The notes under the pieces: model-generated
The model's input: only the letters and a program-made list of their open reading frames with translations
Database searches by the model: none
What the model was told of the DNA's origin: nothing
Shown: positions 1-8,381 of the stretch, piece after piece
How positions within the stretch are numbered: position 1 is the stretch's first letter
Layout: each line of letters opens with the position of its first letter
Position numbers and translations under genes: made by a program
Assembly: GCA_905372785.1 (NCBI GenBank)
Contig: CAJPQG010000002.1
Span: 59,915 to 123,914 of the forward strand
From: Candidatus Saccharimonadota bacterium
GTDB lineage: Bacteria > Patescibacteriota > Saccharimonadia > Saccharimonadales > Saccharimonadaceae
Direction of reading: 5' to 3'
Length of the DNA stretch: 64,000 nt

Positions 1-28
1 CGTTCGGGTCTGCCATATGCACCTAATA

Positions 29-844
29 TTACTGCGCTAGACCATCATCTTTCTGTAATCTTGCTGCATGCAATACATTTTCGAATAGTGAGGCGACCGT
101 GAGTGGCCCCACTCCACCCTTCACCGGAGTAATTGCCACATCGTCGCGCTGCCTCACGCTATCTGCTACATCGCCCACGATACGGCCGTCCTCGGTGGCC
201 GTACCTGCGTCAATAACGACCGCACGCTGGTTTACTAACTCATTCGTTATAAGCCCGGGTACGCCAGTGGCGGTAATAATAATATCATGCTCTGCTACTG
301 AACTCAGACTATCGCCTTCTTCATAGGTCGTGATATCATAGCCATGCCCTCTGTACAATGCAGCTAATGGAGCCCCTACCAGACGTCCCTGGCCAATAAT
401 AGCAATCTTTTTGCCTGTCAGCGTCACGTTGTATCCCGTTACTAGCCAGTCAATCGCCTGAGCCGTCGCTGCTATAAACACGCTATCCGCACGCAGACCA
501 TCAACATCTTTTTTCGGAGGTATCGCCGCTACTAACTCATCAATATCTACAGACTCAAACGGCAACTGCACAATAATTCCATGCACCTCGCTGTCCTTAG
601 CTAACTTCTGAAGCTCATCTATCACGGTGCCCTGCGTAGCAACAACTTCACGAACGTCCACCGCGATATCATCGCCATAGCGCTGCTTTACCCTTAGGTA
701 GCTTGTATTTACCGGGGACTTACCATCATGTACGATAGCAAGCGTCGGTATAATCGCATGCTGCTGCCGCAAGTTTCGTGCCTGGCGTAGCTGGCGAACT
801 TTAATAAAATCTACTAATTCCTGTCCGTTAAGTACTCTTGTCAT
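29..844 (-). CDS. folD: bifunctional methylenetetrahydrofolate dehydrogenase / methenyltetrahydrofolate cyclohydrolase
   Basis: Interconverts 5,10-methylene- and 10-formyl-tetrahydrofolate using NADP in the cytoplasm. It pairs with the SHMT (glyA) 3 kb away as a minimal one-carbon pathway. Visible family signatures are the catalytic YxxxK (Y49/K53, matching E. coli Y50/K54 if the start is at 844), VQLPF, PPKKDVDG, the nucleotide-binding GQGRLVGAP and the C-terminal TPVKGGVGPLT. The open frame runs 10 codons further upstream, but a TATACT -10 box (854-859) ends 9 nt before the ATG at 844, and the catalytic numbering also favours 844. There is no Shine-Dalgarno, so the mRNA is probably leaderless or nearly so. 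It is divergent from the DUF5684-like gene at 897. Confidence 0.95.
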   Translation of the reverse strand: MTRVLNGQELVDFIKVRQLRQARNLRQQHAIIPTLAIVHDGKSPVNTSYLRVKQRYGDDIAVDVREVVATQGTVIDELQKLAKDSEVHGIIVQLPFESVDIDELVAAIPPKKDVDGLRADSVFIAATAQAIDWLVTGYNVTLTGKKIAIIGQGRLVGAPLAALYRGHGYDITTYEEGDSLSSVAEHDIIITATGVPGLITNELVNQRAVVIDAGTATEDGRIVGDVADSVRQRDDVAITPVKGGVGPLTVASLFENVLHAARLQKDDGLAQ

Positions 845-896
845 ATATATTTCAGTATAATATACTTTCACCATAAAGTAACGAAAGGACTTTTAT

Positions 897-1526
897 ATGT
901 ATCATAGTTCGTATTCGATGGGAGCGGCTGAAGGTGCAGCTGTTGTTGCTGTATTCTTAGTCTTCATGGGCCTCGTATTACTTGGCTCTATTGCTATGTA
1001 TGTTATTACCGCATTCCTCTTATCACGTATCTTCAAAAAAGCCGGAGTAGCCAGCTGGAAAGCGTGGATTCCTATCTACAATACCTGGCGACTACTTGAA
1101 TTTGGTGGCCAATACGGCTGGTGGGCACTGCTGCCTCTGGTAGCTAGTATCTTTGCTGGTATCATTTCACTCCCCGCATCAGATTCTTCATTCGGTATTT
1201 CAGCTGCCGAAATCTTTGGCGATCTTATCCTACTGGGCGGAGCGCTTACCTATTACGTCTTCTGGGCACTAGCCGCATACGCTATTGGCCTTAAACTACA
1301 AAAAGAAGGTGTTTTTGTGCTATGGGCTATCTTCCTACCGATCGTCTGGATGATTTGGCTTGCCTTCGACAAAAGCACTTGGAATGAATCAGCTGGTGCT
1401 GCTCGACTCGACACACCAGACTTCGACCCAGCTGAGGTTAGCGATGAAACCACTGTAGTTGAGGAGACTATCGAAACGATCATCGGTGATGAACCAGCAA
1501 AAGAGGCGAAGAAAGATAACAACTAG
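897..1526 (+). CDS. DUF5684-like four-helix membrane protein
   Basis: This 209-aa membrane protein has about four hydrophobic segments (roughly residues 10-42, 70-92, 108-132 and 140-158). The stretch 'FKKAGVASWKAWIPIYNTW' after the first segment resembles the F-KAG-W-IP-YN signature of DUF5684 proteins, some of which sit next to signal peptidases. The last 45 residues are acidic and probably cytosolic. An SD (GAAAGGA) precedes the ATG. It is divergent from folD and followed by tRNA-Lys. No function can be assigned from sequence; the family call rests on the motif. Confidence 0.75.
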   Translation: MYHSSYSMGAAEGAAVVAVFLVFMGLVLLGSIAMYVITAFLLSRIFKKAGVASWKAWIPIYNTWRLLEFGGQYGWWALLPLVASIFAGIISLPASDSSFGISAAEIFGDLILLGGALTYYVFWALAAYAIGLKLQKEGVFVLWAIFLPIVWMIWLAFDKSTWNESAGAARLDTPDFDPAEVSDETTVVEETIETIIGDEPAKEAKKDNN

Positions 1527-1612
1527 CCTTTAAGTTATTTTGCAGCGAATACCCTTTACAAGCCGCTAGCTATTTGGTAGAATACAGAAAGTTAGCGGCG
1601 CAAGCTGCAGAT

Positions 1613-1689
1613 GGGCCAGTAGCTCAGCTGGTTAGAGCACCTGCCTCTTAAGCAGGGTGTCGAGGGTTCGAGCCCCTCCTGGCCCTCCA
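1613..1689 (+). tRNA. tRNA-Lys(CTT)
   Basis: Full cloverleaf: acceptor GGGCCAG pairs with CTGGCCC, the anticodon loop CTCTTAA gives CTT, and CCA is encoded. The discriminator base is T, unlike the A usual in bacterial tRNA-Lys; the other Lys tRNA in this window shares it. Confidence 0.95.
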
Positions 1690-1711
1690 GATAATAAATT
1701 TACACTAAACT

Positions 1712-1739
1712 ACTCCTCATTTCACCAGAGGAGTTTTTT
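1712..1739 (+). terminator. intrinsic terminator after tRNA-Lys
   Basis: Stem ACTCCTC / GAGGAGT followed by TTTTT, just downstream of tRNA-Lys(CTT). Confidence 0.85.
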
Positions 1740-1781
1740 AGCACCCGAAATATAACAATGGCTTCTTTTTATAAACAACAT

Positions 1782-1808
1782 AAAACCCCAAACGAACTAT
1801 GTTTGGGG
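1782..1808 (-). terminator. intrinsic terminator of tRNA-Arg(TCG)
   Basis: CCCCAAAC / GTTTGGGG hairpin followed on the minus strand by GTTTTATG. It lies directly downstream of the minus-strand tRNA-Arg. Confidence 0.8.
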
Positions 1809-1824
1809 CTATGCATTCTATTCT

Positions 1825-1901
1825 TGGTACACCCGGTACGATTCGAACGTACGACACCTGGTTCCGAAGACCAGTGCTCTAATCCACTGAGCTACGGGTG
1901 C
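1825..1901 (-). tRNA. tRNA-Arg(TCG)
   Basis: Cloverleaf on the minus strand: acceptor GCACCCG/CGGGTGT, anticodon stem CTGGT/ACCAG, loop CTTCGGA (anticodon TCG), discriminator A, encoded CCA. Confidence 0.95.
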
Positions 1902-1982
1902 TCACATTCAGTATTGTACCACGCAGTGAATCACCCTGCAATACTCTACCGCGATAAATAAAACCGGTGCTATACTAATAGT

Positions 1983-3014
1983 ATGAAGATTCAAGAAGCA
2001 GTTAGCCTACAAACACTTACTACTATGCGGCTTGGCGGAGCAGCCCACTTAACGGCTGATATTACCACCAAAGAAGACATTCCCCGTTTTTATGAATTTG
2101 CCAAGCAACATTCCTTGCCTACTTACATACTCGGTGGTGGCAGCAATGTACTCGCGCACGATGAAGGGTTTAATGGTATCGTTGGCAAAATGATGATCAC
2201 CAGAGTAGAGCTGCTAGAAGAAACTGATTCATTTTTCAGCCTTAGAGTTGGCGGCGGCGAAGTGTGGGATGAGCTCTGTGCATTTACAACTGCTAAAGGC
2301 AGCAGCTCGATTGCGGCAATGTCAGCTATCCCAGGAACTGTTGGTGCAGCGCCAGTACAAAATATTGGTGCCTACGGCCAAGAAGCAGCCGATGTTATCA
2401 CCAAAGTGCACGCCTATGATAGCCAACGTGGTGAATTTGTCACACTATCTGCCCAGCAATGCGGCTTTTCGTATCGACACAGTATTTTTCGAGGTGAAGC
2501 AAGTGGCCGCTACTGCATTTATGCCGTCACCATGCAGTTCTCAAAACGACCGCCACAACCGCCCTACTACGCGGCACTTCAAACATACTTAGACGAGCAC
2601 GCTATCGAGCAACCAACGCCACTGCAAATCCGCGAAGCCGTTACCGCTATTCGTGCCCAAAAACTGCCAGACCCAGCTCTGCAGCCCAATACTGGCTCGT
2701 TTTTCAAAAATGCTATTGTTGATACAGAAACATTTACCCGCCTTCAGCAAGATATTGAATCAGTGCCACATTACCCTATGCCAGATGGCCGTATCAAAGT
2801 CCCAAGTGGATGGCTGATCCAGCAAACTGGCCTGAAAGGTGAACTACTGCACGGCATGCGCGTTAATCCAGCGAATGCCTTGGTGCTTATTAACGAGTCA
2901 GCCAGCTCATATAGTGATCTAGCTGCAGCCCGTCAGTATATTATTGATGCGGTGCACAAGAAATTTGGTATCACAATCGAACAAGAGCCGCTAGAGATTG
3001 GTCCGGCCGCTTAA
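1983..3014 (+). CDS. murB: UDP-N-acetylenolpyruvoylglucosamine reductase
   Basis: FAD- and NADPH-dependent reduction of UDP-GlcNAc-enolpyruvate to UDP-MurNAc, the step after MurA (encoded 1.4 kb away). At 343 aa it matches the E. coli-type enzyme. FAD-binding LGGGSNVL and IPGTVGAAPVQNIGAYG, the SYRHSIF region, the catalytic-Ser segment TGSFFKNA and the C-terminal EQEPLEIG are all visible. A TATACT box (1971-1976) ends 6 nt before the ATG with no SD, implying a leaderless transcript. It is convergent with glyA across a shared bidirectional terminator. Confidence 0.97.
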   Translation: MKIQEAVSLQTLTTMRLGGAAHLTADITTKEDIPRFYEFAKQHSLPTYILGGGSNVLAHDEGFNGIVGKMMITRVELLEETDSFFSLRVGGGEVWDELCAFTTAKGSSSIAAMSAIPGTVGAAPVQNIGAYGQEAADVITKVHAYDSQRGEFVTLSAQQCGFSYRHSIFRGEASGRYCIYAVTMQFSKRPPQPPYYAALQTYLDEHAIEQPTPLQIREAVTAIRAQKLPDPALQPNTGSFFKNAIVDTETFTRLQQDIESVPHYPMPDGRIKVPSGWLIQQTGLKGELLHGMRVNPANALVLINESASSYSDLAAARQYIIDAVHKKFGITIEQEPLEIGPAA

Positions 3015-3031
3015 TCAACGAAGGCGCTAAC

Positions 3032-3067
3032 AAAAATACCACGCTGCACATGCCAGCGTGGCATTTT
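3032..3067. terminator. bidirectional terminator between murB and glyA
   Basis: CCACGCTG/CAGCGTGG hairpin flanked by A5 on the left and T5 on the right, so it can serve murB (+) and glyA (-). Confidence 0.85.
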
Positions 3068-3084
3068 TAAGCTACAACTTCCTA

Positions 3085-4356
3085 CTAAGCGATCGCCTTT
3101 AGCTGACGCGCAACTGCCTGCACTTCTTGTGCAAGCTGCCGTTGGGCTTCCGTATCGTCGCGCACGGTAATTGCAGTATCGATCCAACCAGCTACCATAG
3201 CCATATCCTTTGGCTGCATTCCCCGCGTGGTAATCGCTGGCGTCCCCAGGCGAATGCCACTTGGCGCAAACTGTGGCCTTGGATCGTCCGGCACGCTGTT
3301 GGCGTTCACCGTCAGTCCTATAGCGTCTAGCGCTCGTTCTGCAGTTTTACCATCTACATCCCGTGAAGCTACCATATCAATAAGCAGCAAATGGTTGTCT
3401 GTACCGCCGCCTATAAGAGTAAACCCTCGCTGTAACAGCTCCTGCGCAAGCGCCTGAGCATTAGCCACCACCGCTCGAGCATAGTCAGTAAACTCAGGCT
3501 GCAGTGCCTCACCAAAAGCCACTGCTTTTGCAGCAATAGTATGCATATGTGGACCACCTTGCATACCAGGAAAAACAGCACGGTCGATTAAGGTTGGAAT
3601 ATGTTCCAGCGCAACCGGAGGCTTTACTAGAGGATTACCGACAATCCCCCTGCTGAGTATGAGACCCCCACGCGGCCCACGCAGCGTCTTATGCGTAGTC
3701 GAAGTCATTACATGAAACCCATACTTAAATGGGTTATCAGCTACGCCACCAGCAATCAGCCCCGCGATGTGCGCAATATCTGCCATCAATAGCGCCCCAA
3801 CTTCCCGACCAATTTCTGCAAACCGAGCATAGTCTAGCTGGCGTGGATAGGCAGAAAAACCAGCTAAAATAATCTTCGGCTGCTCTGCGTGGGCAATGCG
3901 CCGCAGCTCATCATAGTCAATTTCTCCAGTCGTTGGATCTTTCATTTTATACCGCACAAACCGGTACAGTTGCGCCGATCGTGTCACAGCTGCGCCATGA
4001 GTCAAATGACCGCCATGACTTAAATCCATTGCGAGCACTGTGTCGCCCGGCTTCAACCAAGCACTATACACCGCCTCATTAGCTGCCGCACCAGAGTGAG
4101 GTTGCACATTGGCGTGGTCAGCCCCGAACAGCTGCTTTGCACGCTCAATCGCCAGGCGCTCAATCGCATCAGTATTCTGCTGCCCACCATAATACCGCCG
4201 GCCCGGGTAGCCTTCAGCATATTTATTTGTGAGCACACTCCCCAGCGCAGTCAGCACATCTTTACTCACATAGTTCTCGCTTGGAATTAGCTCTAACCCC
4301 TCTGTTTGCCGCAAAACTTCATTATTCAATATTTCTGCAACTTTTTCATCTTTCAT
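3085..4356 (-). CDS. glyA: serine hydroxymethyltransferase
   Basis: PLP enzyme that converts serine plus THF to glycine plus 5,10-methylene-THF, feeding FolD. Its 423 aa are typical. The PLP lysine is K223 in MTSTTHKTLRGPRGG; the family segments YAEGYPGRRYYGG, HSGAAANEAVY and DLSHGGHLTHG are intact. The start ATG at 4356 follows an AAAAGG SD by 8 nt. It is divergent from the HTH-MurA gene, with about 90 bp between their starts. Confidence 0.97.
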   Translation of the reverse strand: MKDEKVAEILNNEVLRQTEGLELIPSENYVSKDVLTALGSVLTNKYAEGYPGRRYYGGQQNTDAIERLAIERAKQLFGADHANVQPHSGAAANEAVYSAWLKPGDTVLAMDLSHGGHLTHGAAVTRSAQLYRFVRYKMKDPTTGEIDYDELRRIAHAEQPKIILAGFSAYPRQLDYARFAEIGREVGALLMADIAHIAGLIAGGVADNPFKYGFHVMTSTTHKTLRGPRGGLILSRGIVGNPLVKPPVALEHIPTLIDRAVFPGMQGGPHMHTIAAKAVAFGEALQPEFTDYARAVVANAQALAQELLQRGFTLIGGGTDNHLLLIDMVASRDVDGKTAERALDAIGLTVNANSVPDDPRPQFAPSGIRLGTPAITTRGMQPKDMAMVAGWIDTAITVRDDTEAQRQLAQEVQAVARQLKAIA

Positions 4357-4422
4357 ACCTTTTAATGTAGCATTTTTTACCTTTTTTGCACATACTACGC
4401 ATTGCTTATCTTGATTTTATAT

Positions 4423-4449
4423 CATACATGATATATTATATCTGGTATG
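4423..4449 (+). promoter_or_regulatory. candidate palindromic operator over the murA promoter and start codon
   Basis: A 27-bp interrupted palindrome centred on 4436. The left half-site is CATAC-NN-GATATA and the right half-site TATATC-NN-GTATG, so 11 of 13 positions match. It contains the only plausible -10 (TATTAT, 4434-4439), and its right end is the murA ATG itself. Binding by the XRE-type HTH at the N-terminus of MurA would be simple autoregulation; that is inference. Confidence 0.55.
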
Positions 4450-5970
4450 GATACGAATAATTATCTCCGCAAAATCGGTAAAACTATTCAAGATAACCGC
4501 CAGGCCAAAGGCCTGACACAAGCGCAACTTGCAGAAAAATTGTGCACGAGCCAAAGCGCAATCAACCGCATCGAGAATGGTGGCCAAAACCTAAGCATCG
4601 AAATGGTAGCGCGCATTAGTGAAGTACTTTCTCGTGATATTGTGCGGCTAAATAAGTCTGGTAAGATTAACTTTAAAGTTGAAGGTGGCCACGAGCTATC
4701 TGGTGAGATTGAGGTTAAAACAAGCAAGAATGCTGCAGTGGGGCTGCTTTGCGCAGCGCTGCTCAATAAGGGTCGCACCTTGCTCCGCCGCGTTGCTCGC
4801 ATCGAAGAAGTAAATCGTATTATTGAAGTGCTTAATAGCATCGGTGTACGAACCGTCTGGCACGAAGGCAACGACCTGGAAATCATCCCACCAAAAACGC
4901 TAGCACTCGACAAGATGGACGTTGCCGCTGCAAAGCGAACACGCACCGTTATCATGTTCCTTGGGCCACTACTGCACCAGTACCCAGCCTTTACGCTGCC
5001 TTTTGCTGGCGGCTGCAACCTTGGTAAGCGCACCGTTGAACCACACCTCACCGGGCTATCACCGTTTGGCATGAAGGTAGAAGCCCTTAGTGATCATTAC
5101 GATGTAAAAACCACACCTCAGCGTGTTGATCGAGCAATTCTGCTGACTGAGCGTGGAGACACCGTTACTGAAAATGTCATTATGGCGGCGGCTGGCTACG
5201 ATGGTACTACTATCATCCGCAATGCCAGCCCGAACTACATGGTACAGGATGTTTGTTTCTTCCTGGAAAAATTGGGCGTTAAAATCGAAGGAATTGGCAC
5301 CACAACGCTAACTATTACTGGTAAGCCTCATATCGATGTAGACGTTGAATACGCACCAAGCGAAGACCCAATTGAAGCAATGAGCTTTATTGCTGCGGGA
5401 GTCGTGACCAACTCAGAAATTACCATCCACCGAGTGCCAATTGAGTTCACCGAAATTGAGCTGTCTATTCTAGAAAATATGGGGCTACGCTACACACAAA
5501 GCCCTGAGTACAAGGCTCGCAATGGGCGAACTCGCCTGGTAGATATTACGCTACACAAGTCAAAGCTGGTAGCGCCAAAAGACAAGCTACACAGCATGCC
5601 ATTCCCTGGCGTTAATATGGATAATCTTCCATTCCTTGGCTTGATTGCAACTGCGGCCGAAGGACGAACACTCCTGCACGACTGGAGTTACGAAAACCGT
5701 GCAATCTACTTCACCGAGCTCACTAAACTAAATGCGAATATTGAACTTGTTGACCCGCACCGCGTGTACATCTCAGGTCCTACCAACTGGAAACCAGCAG
5801 ACGTGGTTGCGCCTCCAGCACTCCGCCCAAGTGTTGTCATCTTACTAGCTATGTTGGCAGCTCCTGGTGAGTCTATTCTACGAGATGTCTACTCGATTAA
5901 CCGTGGCTACGAAGAATTGGCTGCACGCCTTAATACAATTGGTGCACACATCACGACACTGGTTAACTAG
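4447..5970 (+). CDS. murA: MurA with N-terminal XRE-family HTH domain
   Basis: Residues 1 to about 70 form an XRE/Cro-type helix-turn-helix (core ...GLTQAQLAEKLCTSQSAINRIENG...). Residues 75-507 are UDP-GlcNAc 1-carboxyvinyltransferase, the first committed step of peptidoglycan synthesis, transferring enolpyruvate from PEP. Visible enzyme features: K94/N95 in KTSKNAA, the loop cysteine C190 in AGGCNLGKR (equivalent to E. coli C115), and the C-terminal NRGYEELAARLNTIGA. The segment around E. coli D305 is divergent (FPGVNMDN), so the general base cannot be assigned by eye. Usual MurA length is about 420 aa; the extra length is the HTH. No SD; the -10 overlaps a palindrome, suggesting the enzyme may repress its own gene. 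Confidence 0.9.
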   Translation: MDTNNYLRKIGKTIQDNRQAKGLTQAQLAEKLCTSQSAINRIENGGQNLSIEMVARISEVLSRDIVRLNKSGKINFKVEGGHELSGEIEVKTSKNAAVGLLCAALLNKGRTLLRRVARIEEVNRIIEVLNSIGVRTVWHEGNDLEIIPPKTLALDKMDVAAAKRTRTVIMFLGPLLHQYPAFTLPFAGGCNLGKRTVEPHLTGLSPFGMKVEALSDHYDVKTTPQRVDRAILLTERGDTVTENVIMAAAGYDGTTIIRNASPNYMVQDVCFFLEKLGVKIEGIGTTTLTITGKPHIDVDVEYAPSEDPIEAMSFIAAGVVTNSEITIHRVPIEFTEIELSILENMGLRYTQSPEYKARNGRTRLVDITLHKSKLVAPKDKLHSMPFPGVNMDNLPFLGLIATAAEGRTLLHDWSYENRAIYFTELTKLNANIELVDPHRVYISGPTNWKPADVVAPPALRPSVVILLAMLAAPGESILRDVYSINRGYEELAARLNTIGAHITTLVN

Positions 5971-5990
5971 GGCTAGGTAATACGTTACAA

Positions 5991-6019
5991 AAATAACCCG
6001 GAGATTCCGGGTTATTTTT
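5991..6019 (+). terminator. intrinsic terminator of murA
   Basis: 12-bp stem AAATAACCCGGA / TCCGGGTTATTT with a 3-nt loop, running into further T residues. Confidence 0.9.
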
Positions 6020-6130
6020 ATGTTTGATTGTACTAGGCTGCATAGCCTAGATTATGCCAAGCATACAGAATTATCAACACCCCTTGCGCAAAAAGACAGT
6101 ACATACTTGCAAGGGGTATCCACTTCAATT

Positions 6131-6208
6131 TGGGGCGAATAATGGGACTCGAACCCACGGCCTCCGGAGCCACAATCCAGCGCTCTAACCAACTGAGCTA
6201 TATCCGCC
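6131..6208 (-). tRNA. tRNA-His(GTG)
   Basis: Minus-strand cloverleaf with an 8-bp acceptor: the extra G(-1) is encoded and pairs with discriminator C73, the hallmark of tRNA-His. Anticodon loop TTGTGGC, encoded CCA. A 9-bp GC-rich hairpin (6079-6087 with 6109-6117) lies downstream and may act as terminator. Confidence 0.96.
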
Positions 6209-6266
6209 ACGTGATTGTAATTTTAGCATAAGAGCTACCAAAACACAAGAAGAAAAGCCCACTGTA

Positions 6267-6764
6267 CTACTGCGTATTATTGCGCTGATTTCGCTGGGCC
6301 CTGTGAAGTAGCTGAGAAGCCGCATCACAACCTTGAAGTGTAACATGCGACGACGAGGACACAGAAGCCCCCGGTGTCTTCCTGCTAGAATTTTGCTTAG
6401 ACCGTCGGCGATGTGGCTGTTTAGTCGCAGCTTCTTGAATACGCGAAGCCCGGCTAACAAAAGAAGCATGATGCCATGATGAACTAGCTGCACGGCTACT
6501 TTGTGACGACTGCCGCTTGCGCGCAGTATCTTGCTTCGGTGTATCCCGAGACTGCTTCATGCGCTGAGCTCGAATAAGCCCTTCTCGATTACTGCGCGGG
6601 TCGGTCTCCACTGCCTTACCGGTAGCCTGTTTGGCCCCGGTATATCGGTCCACAAAACCAGGTCGCAGCTCTTTCATGATAGCCTCCTTACGGGCGGCTG
6701 CACGCGAAGAAGAGCCACTGTTTGAAAAACCTGAATCATACTCACCACCTTTTTTTCGGTACAT
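6267..6764 (-). CDS. Ser/Arg/Gln-rich basic protein of unknown function
   Basis: About 165 aa, strongly basic, rich in Ser, Arg, Gln and Lys, with no hydrophobic segment and probably largely disordered. The N-terminal MYRKKGGEYDSGFSNSGSSS and the RYTGAKQATGKAVETDP segment are the only parts that look ordered. I recognise no domain. The frame extends to a GTG at 6773, but ATG 6764 gives the better start. It lies between tRNA-His and a cupin gene, both also on the minus strand. A nucleic-acid-binding or scaffold role is possible but unsupported. Confidence 0.5.
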   Translation of the reverse strand: MYRKKGGEYDSGFSNSGSSSRAAARKEAIMKELRPGFVDRYTGAKQATGKAVETDPRSNREGLIRAQRMKQSRDTPKQDTARKRQSSQSSRAASSSWHHASFVSRASRIQEAATKQPHRRRSKQNSSRKTPGASVSSSSHVTLQGCDAASQLLHRAQRNQRNNTQ

Positions 6765-6798
6765 ACCCACCACTGCCTTGTCGACAAGTGTCTACACG

Positions 6799-7218
6799 TT
6801 ACTTACCGTGGTGCTCAGCTTCGTAGGCGTCCGCTTCAGCTTTTGTCTCGTGAACAACGCCGTGTGGATGCTCTGCCGGTGCGTAAATAGAATATAACTT
6901 CAGTGGCTCACTACCAACATTAATCACGTTATGCCACGTGCCAGCTGGCACTAAAATAGCAAAATCATCAGCTGCGTCACGCACAAAATCAAGGTCATCC
7001 TCGCTTGGGCCCATCTCTACCCTAGCCTGACCCTGCTCAATGCGTAGGAACTGGTCGTGATCTTCATGTACCTCCAGACCAATATCGTCACCTGGCTGAA
7101 TGGTCATTAGTGTCATTTGCATATTCGCGCCAGTCCATGCCGCCTGCCTAAATGAATCGTTCTGCAGCGTTAGTTCCTCAATATCAACCACATACGGGTT
7201 GGGTCCGAAATCTTTCAT
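6799..7218 (-). CDS. small cupin-domain protein
   Basis: 139-aa single-domain cupin. The first cupin motif is GLEVHEDHDQFLRIEQG and the second VPAGTWHNVINVG; His residues of a metal site are present, although the usual Glu of motif 1 appears as Gln. Such stand-alone cupins resemble the C-terminal part of mannose-6-phosphate isomerases, but substrate cannot be inferred. A very strong SD (AAAGGAGG, 6 nt before ATG) suggests high expression. Confidence 0.85.
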   Translation of the reverse strand: MKDFGPNPYVVDIEELTLQNDSFRQAAWTGANMQMTLMTIQPGDDIGLEVHEDHDQFLRIEQGQARVEMGPSEDDLDFVRDAADDFAILVPAGTWHNVINVGSEPLKLYSIYAPAEHPHGVVHETKAEADAYEAEHHGK

Positions 7219-7335
7219 AGACTTCCTCCTTTAGCTATAAGATCATTACATCACTTTTATTATAGCACATTTACTAGGGTAAAAAACTACTTGCGCAGCA
7301 GCCAACCTCTGTGCTATAGTTCTAATTAGTGTTAC

Positions 7336-7411
7336 GCGGGCGTCGTATAATGGCTTAATATACCTGCCTTCCAAGCAAGTGATGAGAGTTCGATTCTCTC
7401 CGCCCGCACCA
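7336..7411 (+). tRNA. tRNA-Gly(TCC)
   Basis: Acceptor GCGGGCG/CGCCCGC, anticodon loop CTTCCAA (TCC), discriminator A, encoded CCA. The anticodon stem has a C28/A42 mismatch. Confidence 0.93.
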
Positions 7412-7426
7412 CAGAATGACTACGAC

Positions 7427-7454
7427 AAAACCTCTTATATAAAAGAGGTTTTTT
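7427..7454 (+). terminator. intrinsic terminator after tRNA-Gly
   Basis: 10-bp stem AAAACCTCTT / AAGAGGTTTT followed by T residues. Confidence 0.88.
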
Positions 7455-7519
7455 CTTATATACTGAACGCGTAGCACGCCTCTTCCGTGCTCTGTGGCGA
7501 TTTGCTATACTACCATCAA

Positions 7520-7595
7520 GCCCCGGTAGCTCAGTGGATAGAGCAAGAGACTTCTAAGCTTTTGGCCGTAGGTTCGATCCCTACCCGGGGTACCA
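7520..7595 (+). tRNA. tRNA-Arg(TCT)
   Basis: Acceptor GCCCCGG/CCGGGGT, loop CTTCTAA (anticodon TCT), discriminator A, CCA encoded. The closing pair of the anticodon stem is an A31/G39 mismatch. Confidence 0.93.
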
Positions 7596-7624
7596 AACTA
7601 GAATAACTATTATTTTATATCACT

Positions 7625-8374
7625 ATGTCATTTTTTAACTCATCGTCACAAAACTCATCTCGTAGCGGGCTGCCTATTTGGATCGTGCTACTGCTCGTCG
7701 CTATTGGCCTCCTCTTTATTGGCGGCCTGGTTGCACTCTTTTATGCCGCAGGGCTTTTTGGTGACAATAAGTTTATGCCCGGGCAACAGCAAGAATCAAC
7801 CACCAAGCAAGAGGCTATTGTACAGCGTGGTTCATTTACCTCTGAAAAATATAATTTTACCCTCAATATGCCAGGACAGCCATCTGAAAGTAATAGCCCG
7901 CGCATCCACCGAGATACAAAAAATAAGGGCGAGCTCGTGCCAGCCCATTACTATACTATTAGCCAGCCAACGAAGTTTTATGAAATTAACGTCATTCCAT
8001 TGCCACCAGAAAATATTCGCACCGACCACCAAGAAAGCACCTATTTGCACGATGCTTCATTGCAAACTGCACAAGACCTCGACGCAGAGCTAATCAGCAC
8101 AAGCCAACTCGATACCTTCCATAATTCACCAAGTGTGCGCGCAACCATTAACCGCTACAAGGCAGATTGCACCGAACAGCCAAAAAATAAATGCCCTGTT
8201 GGTATGTATTTCGTATCGCGTGCATTCATTAGTGATAATTCTATTTACCAAATCATCGCCGGAGCAGATGATAAAGCGGCTGCTGAGAACAACCTAAAAG
8301 ATATGGAACAGAGCTTCCGTTTCCTAAAGGATATCGTGCGCGAGTCAAACTCAAATAAATCGAATAAAAAGTAG
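7625..8374 (+). CDS. single-pass membrane protein with extracytoplasmic domain
   Basis: 249 aa. A short Ser-rich cytosolic N-terminus is followed by one TM helix (about residues 17-43) and a soluble domain of about 190 aa with a charged, Asn/Ser-rich tail. Two Cys (in ADCTEQPKNKCP) could form an extracytoplasmic disulfide. The lack of a cleavage site suggests N-terminal membrane anchoring. No family recognised; the layout resembles lipoprotein-like or PsbP-like domains of other bacteria, but I would not assign it. It is convergent with the AAA+ gene, stops only 7 bp apart. Confidence 0.8.
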   Translation: MSFFNSSSQNSSRSGLPIWIVLLLVAIGLLFIGGLVALFYAAGLFGDNKFMPGQQQESTTKQEAIVQRGSFTSEKYNFTLNMPGQPSESNSPRIHRDTKNKGELVPAHYYTISQPTKFYEINVIPLPPENIRTDHQESTYLHDASLQTAQDLDAELISTSQLDTFHNSPSVRATINRYKADCTEQPKNKCPVGMYFVSRAFISDNSIYQIIAGADDKAAAENNLKDMEQSFRFLKDIVRESNSNKSNKK

Positions 8375-8381
8375 GTTTTGG

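Noticed and set aside
845..874. Longer FolD start at 874
   Set aside because: The region contains the TATACT promoter, and the catalytic Tyr/Lys numbering fits the ATG at 844.
1758..1961. 67-codon plus-strand frame
   Set aside because: It runs antisense across tRNA-Arg(TCG) and its terminator; no SD and no protein-like composition.
4488..5072. 194-codon minus-strand frame inside murA
   Set aside because: Shadow of the MurA coding frame; composition is that of an antisense frame and MurA motifs are unambiguous.
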